The notes under the pieces: generated by a model
The model's database searches: none
Told to the model about the DNA's origin: nothing
The model's input: only the letters and a program-made list of their open reading frames with translations
Origin: Pseudonocardiales bacterium
Lineage (GTDB): Bacteria > Actinomycetota > Actinomycetes > Mycobacteriales > Jatrophihabitantaceae
NCBI GenBank assembly: GCA_025465405.1
Contig: JAODNL010000655.1
Coordinates: 1-7,378 of the forward strand
DNA length: 7,378 nt
Reading direction: 5' to 3'
Translations under genes and position numbers: made by a program
Part shown: positions 1-6,738 of the stretch, one piece after another
Layout of the letters: each line of letters begins with the position of its first letter
Position numbering within the stretch: position 1 is the stretch's first letter

Positions 1-762
1 CCCGACCATCGCATACGAGTACCAGAGGATCTTGCGCACCACCGTGCCCGCCGGGGCTACCACGGGCAGCATCGGGACCTCCGCAGCGGCGTAGTCCGCG
101 CGGAACCGCATGGCCAGCGCCCAGAAGTGCGGCGGCGTCCAGAAGAACACGATCCCGAACATCGCGAGCGCTGCCCAGGACAAGCCACCGGTCACCGCCG
201 CCCAGCCGATCACCACCGGCATGCAGCCCGCGGCGCCCCCCCAGACGATGTTCTGCGACGTGCGCCGCTTGAGCAGCATCGTGTAGACGACGACGTAGAA
301 AGCGATCGCGGCCGCGGTCAGGCCGGCGGCGAGCCAGTTCGTCACCAGACCCATGACAAGCACCGCGACGATCCCGAGCACGATGCCGAAAACAAGGGCA
401 CCGGCCGGCGAGACGTCCTGGCGCGCGAGCGGCCGGTGGCCGGTGCGCCGCATGATGGCGTCGATATCGCGGTCGACATAGCAGTTCAGGGCGTTGGCGC
501 TACCGGCGGCCAGCGTGCCGCCCAGCATCGTCGCGAGGACGACCGTCCAGGTCGGCAGGCCGTTCGCGGCCAGGATCATCGCCGGCAGCGTGGTGACGAG
601 CAGCAGCTCGATGATGCGCGGCTTGGTCAGCGCGACATAAGCCATGACGGTGGAGCGGCGGCGCGCGGGGCGGGGTGGCCGGCCGTCTGCCCGCCGATTC
701 CGCACAGTTGGGGAGACCTCGCTTCGGCCCGTGGAGACGGGCGCAACCGGGGTCTGCGTCAC
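1..762 (-). CDS. ctaB: Protoheme IX farnesyltransferase (heme O synthase), 3' end cut off
   Basis: An integral membrane enzyme of the UbiA prenyltransferase family. It transfers a farnesyl group from farnesyl diphosphate to heme b, giving heme O, the precursor of heme A for aa3-type cytochrome oxidase. I translated the minus strand by hand. The conserved first helix starts with ALTKPRIIELLLVTT (about residues 44-58). The prenyl-diphosphate/Mg motif N93-x3-D97-x3-D101 follows, within NCYVDRDIDAIMRRT. Next come the family segment LKRRTSQNIVWGGAAGCMP and, later, FFWTPPHFWALAMR and DYAAAEVPMLPVV. Hydrophobic stretches alternate as in a multi-pass protein. The 254 codons present are open to the window edge; the family is about 300 residues, so roughly 50 are missing. 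Start choice: GTG at 762-760 is preceded by a TANNNT -10 six bases upstream and no Shine-Dalgarno, which suggests a leaderless mRNA. GTG at 705-703 (weak GAGG upstream) and ATG at 645-643 are alternatives; all leave the core intact. The gene diverges from tkt, as in other actinobacteria. Confidence 0.93.
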   Translation of the reverse strand, partial: MTQTPVAPVSTGRSEVSPTVRNRRADGRPPRPARRRSTVMAYVALTKPRIIELLLVTTLPAMILAANGLPTWTVVLATMLGGTLAAGSANALNCYVDRDIDAIMRRTGHRPLARQDVSPAGALVFGIVLGIVAVLVMGLVTNWLAAGLTAAAIAFYVVVYTMLLKRRTSQNIVWGGAAGCMPVVIGWAAVTGGLSWAALAMFGIVFFWTPPHFWALAMRFRADYAAAEVPMLPVVAPAGTVVRKILWYSYAMVG

Positions 763-768
763 GGCATC

Positions 769-774
769 AGGGTA
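769..774 (-). promoter_or_regulatory. Candidate -10 element for a leaderless ctaB transcript
   Basis: Read on the minus strand this is TACCCT, matching the actinobacterial TANNNT -10 consensus. It is followed by six bases (GATGCC) and then GTG, so transcription would start at or next to the start codon. No Shine-Dalgarno sequence precedes this GTG, which fits leaderless translation. No convincing -35 hexamer lies 16-18 bp upstream. The motif is short and could occur by chance. Confidence 0.35.
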
Positions 775-847
775 GCCGCCGGGTCCCGCGCTCCGGACGC
801 CAGCCTCAGCCCACACGCCCCCGGGCGAGTGCCCGATGTGGCTAGGC

Positions 848-875
848 TTGACGGCGTACGTCAGCGCCGTGTGAT
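848..875 (+). promoter_or_regulatory. Candidate promoter of the tkt-tal-zwf-opcA-pgl operon
   Basis: A good -35 hexamer, TTGACG (848-853), is followed by a 16-bp spacer and a weaker -10, TGTGAT (870-875; four of six consensus bases). Transcription would start near 881-883, leaving a leader of about 23 nt before the GTG of tkt. A purine-rich stretch, GAAGGGA (887-893), 11 nt before that GTG could act as a weak ribosome binding site. The placement fits a housekeeping sigma-70 type promoter, but this is motif reading only. Confidence 0.4.
851..870. repeat. Perfect 6-bp dyad inside the tkt promoter spacer
   Basis: ACGGCG (851-856) and CGCCGT (865-870) are perfect inverted repeats separated by 8 bp. 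A second, overlapping dyad has arms TGACG (849-853) and CGTCA (859-863) around 5 bp. Both sit between or over the proposed -35 and -10 hexamers, where a repressor would block RNA polymerase. No known operator consensus was recognised. Short dyads arise easily in GC-rich DNA. Confidence 0.4.
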
Positions 876-904
876 CAACGATCCGCGAAGGGACACGATC
901 GACC

Positions 905-3025
905 GTGACCGACAGTGAAGCGCGCGTCGTTACGGCGCATCCCAAGTGGTGGACCGATCTCGACACCAAGGCAGTCGACACGGCGCGATTGCTCGCCGCC
1001 GACGCGGTGCAGAAGGTCGGCAACGGCCATCCGGGCACCGCGATGAGCCTCGCCCCGCTGGCCTACCTGCTCTACCAGCGGGTGATGCGCCACGATCCGA
1101 CCGACCCGAACTGGATCGGCCGGGACCGGTTCATCCTGTCGAACGGGCATGCCTCGCTCACCCAGTACTGCCAGCTGTTCCTGTCCGGCTACGGCTTGGA
1201 ACTGTCCGACCTCGAGGCCCTGCGGACGTTCGGCTCGCGAACCCCGGGACACCCCGAGCACGGGCACACGGCCGGCATCGAGGTCACCACGGGCCCGCTC
1301 GGCCAAGGCGTCGGCAACAGTGTGGGTATGGCCATGGCGTGGCGGCGCGAGCGGGGCCTGTTCGACCCCGACACTCCGTTCGGTGAGTCACCGTTCGATC
1401 ACCACATCTACGTGATCGCCGGTGACGGCTGCATGGAGGAAGGCATCTCCAGCGAGGCGTCGTCCCTGGCGGGGCACCAGCAGCTCGGCAATCTGATCAT
1501 GTTCTACGACGACAACCACATCTCGATCGAAGACGACACCGCCATCGCCTTCAGCGAAGACGTACTGAAGCGGTACGAGGCCTACGGCTGGCACACGCAG
1601 CGCGTCGAGTCGGGCGAGGACGTCGTCGCCCTCGAGAAGGCCATCGCCGCGGCGAAGGCGGTCACCGACAAACCGTCGATCATCTCGGTGCGCACGATCA
1701 TCGGCTGGCCGGCGCCGACCAAGCAGAACTCCGGTGCGGCGCATGGCTCCGCCCTCGGTGAGGACGAGATCCGCAAGACCAAGGAAATCCTCGGCTTCGA
1801 CCCCGACGCGCACTTCGCCGTCGATCCCGAGGTGCTCGCGCACGCGCGCAAGGTCGTCGACCGGGGCCGCGACGCACACGCGGAGTGGCAGAAGACTTTC
1901 GACACCTGGGCCCAGGGCAATCACGAGCGGGCGGTCCTGCTGGACCGGATGAGCCGCCGCGCCCTGCCCGACGGCTGGGCCGAGCACCTGCCGAGCTTCC
2001 CGACCGAGAAGGACGGCAAGCCGAACTCGGTGTCGACGCGGGCGGCGTCCGGCAAGGTGCTGACCGCGCTGGCCGGGGTACTTCCCGAACTGTGGGGCGG
2101 CTCGGCCGACCTCGCCGAGAGCAACAACACGACGATGGAGGGCGAGCCCAGCTTCGTCCCCGCGGAGCACCAGACGAAGGCGTGGCCGGGCGGCCCCTAC
2201 GGCCGCACGCTGCACTTCGGCATTCGCGAGCACGCGATGGGCTCGATCATGAACGGCATCACGCTGCACGGCGGGACCCGCGTCTACGGCGGCACGTTCC
2301 TGGTGTTCAGCGACTACATGCGCCCACCGGTCCGGCTCGCGGCACTGATGGAGCTGCCGACGATCTACGTCTGGACGCACGACTCGATCGGCCTCGGCGG
2401 CGACGGCCCGACGCACCAGCCGATCGAGCACCTCGCCGCGCTTCGGGCGATCCCGAGGCTCAACGTGGTGCGCCCCGCGGACGCGAACGAGACCGCCGTC
2501 TGCTGGCGGGCCACCCTGGAGCACACCGACCGCCCGATCGCCCTGGCCCTGTCGCGGCAGAACCTGCCGGTACTCGACCCGGCCAAGGTGAGCGACGCCG
2601 ACAAGGGCGGCTACGTGTTGGAGGAGGCGTCCTCCGGGCTGCCCGAGATCATCATCATCGCGACCGGCTCGGAGGTGTCGCTCGCCCTCGTCGCCCGCGA
2701 GCGGCTGGAGGCAGAGGGCCGGCCCACCCGAGTCGTCTCCATGCCGTGCTTCGAATGGTTCGACGCGCAGACGCCTGCCTATCGGCAGCAGGTGCTCCCG
2801 CCGGGCATCACGGCGCGGGTCAGCGTGGAGGCGGCGGTCCGGCAGGGCTGGCGCGAGATCGTCGGCGACGCCGGCGAGATCATCAGCATCGAGCACTTCG
2901 GTGCCAGCGCCGAGGGCAGCGTGCTGTTCGAGCAGTTCGGCTTCACACCCGACCGCGTCGTCGCGGCCGCCCACTCCGCACTCGAACGCGCCGGCCAGAT
3001 CCGCGGCGCGACGACCGGCAACTGA
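905..3025 (+). CDS. tkt: Transketolase
   Basis: A thiamine diphosphate (ThDP) enzyme of 706 residues, typical of the family. In the cytoplasm it moves two-carbon ketol units between sugar phosphates (xylulose 5-P plus ribose 5-P or erythrose 4-P), linking the pentose phosphate pathway to glycolysis. Domain order is the N-terminal ThDP domain (about 20-355), pyrimidine-binding domain (about 375-545) and C-terminal domain (about 560-695). Visible active-site residues are H42 in GNGHPGTAMS, H82 in LSNGHAS, the ThDP/metal motif G173-D-G-C-M-E-E-G180 with N204, H280 in AAHGSALG, and catalytic E442 in FGIREHAMG. H492, D500 and H504 lie in the substrate motif and correspond to yeast H469, D477 and H481. 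Residue 499, usually Glu (LGEDGPTHQ), is Gly here. The GTG start gives MTDSEARVV and sits about 35 bases before the first conserved block. First gene of the operon; tal starts 11 bp after its stop. Confidence 0.98.
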   Translation: MTDSEARVVTAHPKWWTDLDTKAVDTARLLAADAVQKVGNGHPGTAMSLAPLAYLLYQRVMRHDPTDPNWIGRDRFILSNGHASLTQYCQLFLSGYGLELSDLEALRTFGSRTPGHPEHGHTAGIEVTTGPLGQGVGNSVGMAMAWRRERGLFDPDTPFGESPFDHHIYVIAGDGCMEEGISSEASSLAGHQQLGNLIMFYDDNHISIEDDTAIAFSEDVLKRYEAYGWHTQRVESGEDVVALEKAIAAAKAVTDKPSIISVRTIIGWPAPTKQNSGAAHGSALGEDEIRKTKEILGFDPDAHFAVDPEVLAHARKVVDRGRDAHAEWQKTFDTWAQGNHERAVLLDRMSRRALPDGWAEHLPSFPTEKDGKPNSVSTRAASGKVLTALAGVLPELWGGSADLAESNNTTMEGEPSFVPAEHQTKAWPGGPYGRTLHFGIREHAMGSIMNGITLHGGTRVYGGTFLVFSDYMRPPVRLAALMELPTIYVWTHDSIGLGGDGPTHQPIEHLAALRAIPRLNVVRPADANETAVCWRATLEHTDRPIALALSRQNLPVLDPAKVSDADKGGYVLEEASSGLPEIIIIATGSEVSLALVARERLEAEGRPTRVVSMPCFEWFDAQTPAYRQQVLPPGITARVSVEAAVRQGWREIVGDAGEIISIEHFGASAEGSVLFEQFGFTPDRVVAAAHSALERAGQIRGATTGN

Positions 3026-3030
3026 AGGAG
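3025..3030 (+). promoter_or_regulatory. Strong ribosome binding site of tal
   Basis: AAGGAG begins on the last base of the tkt stop codon and ends 6 nt before the tal ATG. It is the clearest Shine-Dalgarno sequence in the window. It fixes the tal start at 3037 even though the tal reading frame stays open far upstream inside tkt. Confidence 0.8.
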
Positions 3031-3036
3031 ACCGAC

Positions 3037-4140
3037 ATGACCGACCCACTCGCCGAACTTTCCGCGCAGGACGTCTCCATCTGGCTCGACGACATCAGCC
3101 GGGACCGGCTCAAGAGCGGCAACCTGCAGGAGCTCGTCGACACCAAGCACGTCGTCGGCGTCACCAGCAACCCGACGATCTTCGCCAAGGCCCTCGAGAA
3201 GGGCTCCGCCTACGACGAGCAGGTTCGCGACCTCAAGACCCGCCAGGTCGCGATCGACGGGGTCATCCGCTATCTCATGGCCTTCGACATCCGGTGGGCG
3301 TGTGACGTACTCCGGCCGGTCTTCGACCGCACCGCGGGCAAGGACGGCCGGGTCTCGATAGAGGTCGACCCACGGCTGGCGAACGACACCGAACGCACCA
3401 CGGCCGAGGCGAAGGGCTTGTGGTGGCTGGTCGACCGGCCGAACGTGATGGTCAAGATCCCGGGCACAGCGGCCGGCCTGCCCTCGATCACGGCTGCGAC
3501 CGCGGCCGGGATCAACGTGAATGTCACGCTGATCTTCGGTCTCGAGCGGTACGAGCAGGTGATGGACGCGTACCTGACCGGGCTCGAGCAGGCCCGGGAG
3601 AACGGATTCGAACTCTCGACGATCCGCTCGGTGGCTTCGTTCTTCGTCTCGCGCGTCGACACCGAGATCGACAAGCGGCTCGACAAGATCGGTAGCGAGG
3701 AGGCTCGAGCGCTGCGTGGCAAGGCCGGCATCGCGAACGCCCGGCTTGCCTATGAGCGCTTCGAGAAGGTCCTCGCCTCTGACCGCTGGCAGGAGCTGAA
3801 GGCGGCGGGCGCGCATGAGCAGCGACCGCTGTGGGCCTCCACCGGCGTCAAGGACCCGGCCTACGACGACACGATGTACGTCGTCGAGCTGGTCGCACCC
3901 AACACGGTGAACACCATGCCCGAGGCGACCCTCGATGCAGTCGCCGACCACGGGGTGATCCGCGGCAACACGATCGCGGGAACCTACGACGCGTCCCGAA
4001 AGGTCATCGCCGATCTCGAGCTGCTCGGTATCGGCTACGACGACGTCGTCGAACTGTTGGAGGTCGAGGGCGTCCAGAAGTTCGAGGACTCGTACGCGCA
4101 ACTGGCCGAGACGGTCCGAGGGCAGCTCGACAAGTCATGA
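3037..4140 (+). CDS. tal: Transaldolase
   Basis: A cytoplasmic enzyme that moves a dihydroxyacetone unit from sedoheptulose 7-P to glyceraldehyde 3-P, giving erythrose 4-P and fructose 6-P through a Schiff base on lysine. At 367 residues it belongs to the longer actinobacterial/cyanobacterial transaldolase type (about 370) and not the ~317-residue E. coli TalB type. Visible features are the N-terminal SIWLDDISRDRL (14-25), with an acidic pair D18-D19 near the expected catalytic Asp, and GVTSNPTIFAKAL (41-53). The Schiff-base Lys is most likely K140 in NVMVKIPGTAAG. INVNVTLIFGLERY and SVASFFVSRVDTEID follow, and then RPLWASTGVKDP near the C-terminal third. The ATG has a strong AAGGAG site. The stop codon overlaps the zwf start (ATGA), which suggests translational coupling. 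No truncation or missing key residue was seen. Confidence 0.97.
   Translation: MTDPLAELSAQDVSIWLDDISRDRLKSGNLQELVDTKHVVGVTSNPTIFAKALEKGSAYDEQVRDLKTRQVAIDGVIRYLMAFDIRWACDVLRPVFDRTAGKDGRVSIEVDPRLANDTERTTAEAKGLWWLVDRPNVMVKIPGTAAGLPSITAATAAGINVNVTLIFGLERYEQVMDAYLTGLEQARENGFELSTIRSVASFFVSRVDTEIDKRLDKIGSEEARALRGKAGIANARLAYERFEKVLASDRWQELKAAGAHEQRPLWASTGVKDPAYDDTMYVVELVAPNTVNTMPEATLDAVADHGVIRGNTIAGTYDASRKVIADLELLGIGYDDVVELLEVEGVQKFEDSYAQLAETVRGQLDKS
4137..4140 (+). other. ATGA stop/start overlap, tal-zwf
   Basis: The last bases of tal and the first of zwf share ATGA, so a ribosome ending tal can restart on zwf. With only a weak Shine-Dalgarno upstream, zwf expression probably depends on tal translation. 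Confidence 0.75.
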
Positions 4141-5747
4141 CCGATACATCGGCAGCAACCGGCGCGCAGGTGCCGCCGACGCCCGCGGCGATGCCCTCGA
4201 CCATGCCGGTCGGGGCACCCGTGACCTTTGCCCGCAACCCCTTGCGCGATCCGCGCGACCGGCGGCTGCCGCGCGTGCCCGAGCCGTGCGCGCTCGTCGT
4301 GTTCGGCGTCACCGGCGACCTGTCCCGCAAGAAGCTGCTGCCGGCGATCTACGACCTCGCCAACCGTGGCCTGCTGCCGCCGGACTTCATCCTGCTCGGC
4401 TTCGCTCGGCGTGACTGGGGCGACGGCGACTTCGAGAGCCTCGCGAGGAAGGCCGCGAAGGAGCACGCCCGCACCGCATGGAACGACGAGGTATGGCGAC
4501 GGCTGTGCGGCAACATCAAGTTCGTTCCGGGGTCCTTCGACGACGAGGAGGCCTTCGACACGCTCGCGGCCACGCTCGACGAGCTGCGCAGCAGCCACGG
4601 CATCAAGGGCAACGCCGCGTTCTACCTGTCCATCCCGCCGAGCATGTTCCCCGTCGTGCTGAAGCAGATGGAGCGCACGGGGATGGCCAGCAACGCCAAG
4701 AGCGGGGGCTGGCGGCGAGTCGTTGTCGAGAAGCCGTTCGGCCACGACCTGCAGAGCGCACTCGAACTGAACGCTCTTGTGGACAAGGTCTTCACCCCGC
4801 AGGACGTCTTCCGCATCGACCACTACCTGGGCAAGGAGACGGTCCAGAACATCCTGGCGCTGCGGTTCGCCAACCAGCTGTTCGAGCCGGTGTGGAACTC
4901 CAACTTCGTCGACTCGGTGCAGATCACGATGGCCGAGGACGTCGGTATCGGCGGCCGGGCCGCCTTCTACGACGCCACCGGGGCGGCCCGCGACGTCCTG
5001 CAGAACCACCTGCTGCAACTGCTCGCACTGACCGCCATGGAGGAGCCGGTTGAGTTCTCCCCCGAGGCGATCGGCATCGAGAAGATCAAGGTGCTGCGCG
5101 CGATCTCGCTGCCGCCCGACCTCGGCGCCTACGCGATCCGCGGCCAGTACGACAACGGCTGGCTGGCCGGCGAGCGGGCCGTGGCCTACCGCGCTGAGGA
5201 CGGCATCCCGCCGAACTCGACCACCGAGACCTATGCCGCCGTGCGGCTGGGTATCGAAACCCGTCGCTGGGCCGGCGTGCCGTTCTACATGCGCACCGGC
5301 AAGCGGCTGCCCCGGCGCGTCACCGAGATCGGCGTCATCTTCAAGAAGGCACCGCACCTGCCGTTCAGCCGTACCGACACCGAGGAGCTGGGCCACAACC
5401 AGCTCGTGATCCGCGTCCAGCCGGACGAGGGCGTCACGCTGAAGTTCGGTTCGAAGGTGCCGAGCACCGCGATGGAGGTCCGCGACGTCGCGATGGACTT
5501 CCTCTATGGCGAGGCATTCACCGAAGCATCGCCGGAGGCGTACGAGCGGCTCATCCTCGACGTACTGATCGGCGACGCAACGCTGTTCCCGCGCAACGAC
5601 GAGGTTGAGGCGTCGTGGCGGGTGATCGACCCGCTCGAGGACTTCTGGGACGCCAAGATGCCGTATCTGTACCGAGCCGGCGAGTGGGGTCCCAAGGAAG
5701 TCGACGAGATGCTGGCCCGCGACGGCCGCAGCTGGCGCCGGCCGTGA
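4137..5747 (+). CDS. zwf: Glucose-6-phosphate 1-dehydrogenase
   Basis: Oxidises glucose 6-phosphate to 6-phospho-glucono-1,5-lactone with NADP+, the first step of the oxidative pentose phosphate pathway and a major NADPH source. It has 536 residues. The Rossmann dinucleotide motif is VVFGVTGDLSRKK (G57, G60, D61, L62, R64, K65). Substrate and catalytic motifs are EKPFGHDL with K199, the family signature R226-I-D-H-Y-L-G-K-E234 with H229, and RDVLQNHLLQ with the probable catalytic-base H291. The C-terminal half carries RRWAGVPFYMRTGKRL and ends GRSWRRP, as in mycobacterial Zwf2. The ATG overlaps the tal stop by 4 bp; only a weak GAGGG lies 14 nt upstream, so coupled translation is likely. The first ~33 residues are rich in Ala, Pro and Thr and exceed the roughly 11 residues that precede RNPLRD in the mycobacterial protein as I recall it. 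Internal ATGs at codons 19 and 23 are possible later starts. Confidence 0.97.
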   Translation: MTDTSAATGAQVPPTPAAMPSTMPVGAPVTFARNPLRDPRDRRLPRVPEPCALVVFGVTGDLSRKKLLPAIYDLANRGLLPPDFILLGFARRDWGDGDFESLARKAAKEHARTAWNDEVWRRLCGNIKFVPGSFDDEEAFDTLAATLDELRSSHGIKGNAAFYLSIPPSMFPVVLKQMERTGMASNAKSGGWRRVVVEKPFGHDLQSALELNALVDKVFTPQDVFRIDHYLGKETVQNILALRFANQLFEPVWNSNFVDSVQITMAEDVGIGGRAAFYDATGAARDVLQNHLLQLLALTAMEEPVEFSPEAIGIEKIKVLRAISLPPDLGAYAIRGQYDNGWLAGERAVAYRAEDGIPPNSTTETYAAVRLGIETRRWAGVPFYMRTGKRLPRRVTEIGVIFKKAPHLPFSRTDTEELGHNQLVIRVQPDEGVTLKFGSKVPSTAMEVRDVAMDFLYGEAFTEASPEAYERLILDVLIGDATLFPRNDEVEASWRVIDPLEDFWDAKMPYLYRAGEWGPKEVDEMLARDGRSWRRP

Positions 5748-5754
5748 TTGCGGC

Positions 5755-5765
5755 GGAGAAGAGGA
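5755..5765 (+). promoter_or_regulatory. Ribosome binding region of opcA
   Basis: The 22-bp gap after zwf is purine-rich and contains GGAG (5755-5758), 11 nt before the opcA ATG, and GAGGA (5761-5765), 4 nt before it. Either could bind 16S rRNA. No hairpin or terminator lies in this gap, so opcA should be co-transcribed with zwf. Confidence 0.55.
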
Positions 5766-5769
5766 CATC

Positions 5770-6738
5770 ATGACCACTCTCTGGGACACGACCGGCTCCG
5801 CTGTCGTACGGGCCTTGGTCGCGGAACGCCGCACCGGCGGCTCGGTCACCAGCGGTAACGCGCTGACACTCGTCATCGTCGTGGACGAGAAGGACGTCGG
5901 CGGGGCGGAAGAAGCCGCCACCATCGCGGCGAGCAAGCATCCGATGCGGATGCTGATGGTGATCCGGCGCCAGGTCGACGCACCGGTGCCGCGGTTGGAC
6001 GCCGAGGTGCTGCTCGGCGGGCGGCTCGGCCCGGGCGAGGCCGTGATCCTGCGGATGTACGGCCGCCTCGCCCTGCACGCGGAGTCGGTGACTCTGCCGC
6101 TGCTCGCCCCCGACGCACCCGTCGTCACGTGGTGGCACGGTGCTCCGCCGGAACGCATCGCCTACGACCCGCTCGGCGTGTTCGCCGACCGGCGCATCAC
6201 CGACGTGTGCCGGTCGTCCGACCGGGTCGCCGCGCTCCAGCAGCGCGCCGCCGACTTCGCCGCGGGTGACACCGACCTGGCCTGGACGAGGGTCACGGGC
6301 TGGCGCGCCGCCCTCGCGTCGGCCTACGACGTAGCCCACGACACCGCCGTCTCGGCCACGGTTGAAGGGGACAACACCGACCCGTCAGCGCTGTTACTGG
6401 CCGGCTGGCTGTCGCACTGCCTCGGCTTCTACGTGCCCGTGAACAAGACGCCCGGGGAGTCGATCGAGACCGTCACGCTCGGCTTCGCCGGTGGGTTGTC
6501 GATCAAGGCGATCCAGGACGGCACGCAACTCATACTGCGCCGGGAAGGCACGCCGGACTCCATCGCGCCGTTCCCGGAGCGCTCGCTCGGCGAACTGCTC
6601 GCCGAGGAGCTGCGTCGCCTCGACGCCGACGAGATCTACGCCGACGCGCTCGGCACCGTGTGCGACGTGCCCGGTCTCGCCGAGCACCCGGCTCAGCGCA
6701 CGCATGTCTGGAAGGACCCGGCGGAGTCCGTGTCCTGA
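5770..6738 (+). CDS. opcA: OpcA, assembly/activity partner of glucose-6-phosphate dehydrogenase
   Basis: A 322-residue cytoplasmic protein of the OpcA family, known in cyanobacteria and actinobacteria to be needed for full assembly or activity of G6P dehydrogenase. Its place directly after zwf fits that role. Recognised segments, compared from memory with the ~303-residue mycobacterial protein, are SVTSGNALTLVIVVD near the N-terminus, PDAPVVTWWHG around residues 114-124, R142-I-T-D145, FAAGDTDLAWTRVTGWRAAL with G166-D-T-D169, and LRRLDADEIYADAL around 281-294. Beyond that last segment it has a tail of about 28 residues, longer than in mycobacteria. It has three cysteines (C147, C217, C298). 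No catalytic motif, signal peptide or membrane segment is evident. The ATG has purine-rich upstream sequence, and the stop TGA overlaps the pgl ATG by one base, implying coupled translation. Confidence 0.94.
   Translation: MTTLWDTTGSAVVRALVAERRTGGSVTSGNALTLVIVVDEKDVGGAEEAATIAASKHPMRMLMVIRRQVDAPVPRLDAEVLLGGRLGPGEAVILRMYGRLALHAESVTLPLLAPDAPVVTWWHGAPPERIAYDPLGVFADRRITDVCRSSDRVAALQQRAADFAAGDTDLAWTRVTGWRAALASAYDVAHDTAVSATVEGDNTDPSALLLAGWLSHCLGFYVPVNKTPGESIETVTLGFAGGLSIKAIQDGTQLILRREGTPDSIAPFPERSLGELLAEELRRLDADEIYADALGTVCDVPGLAEHPAQRTHVWKDPAESVS

Noticed and set aside
127..918. 263-codon open frame on the plus strand opposite ctaB
   Set aside because: The minus strand here encodes clear CtaB motifs. 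The plus translation is rich in Arg, His, Asp and Gly, has no recognisable domain, and is the usual antisense shadow in GC-rich DNA.
875..1306. Minus-strand open frame of 143 codons at the tkt 5' end, a possible antisense gene
   Set aside because: It lies opposite the conserved transketolase N-terminus, shows no recognisable domain, and has no distinct promoter or ribosome binding site.
1885..3036. Open extension upstream of tal in the tal frame, suggesting a 751-residue fusion
   Set aside because: This stretch is an out-of-frame reading of tkt without family motifs, and tal has its own strong AAGGAG site and ATG at 3037.
1388..3049. 553-codon open frame on the minus strand within tkt, and another at 2779-4101 within tal
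   Set aside because: Same antisense shadow effect; no motifs and no sensible ribosome binding site or operon context.
3831..4136. Open extension upstream of zwf in the zwf frame
   Set aside because: It is an out-of-frame reading of the tal 3' end; homology begins after the ATG that overlaps the tal stop.
4035..6158. 707-codon open frame on the minus strand across zwf and opcA
   Set aside because: It is antisense to two well-supported genes, crosses their boundaries, and has low-complexity composition with no family motif. GC-biased third positions remove stop codons on the opposite strand.
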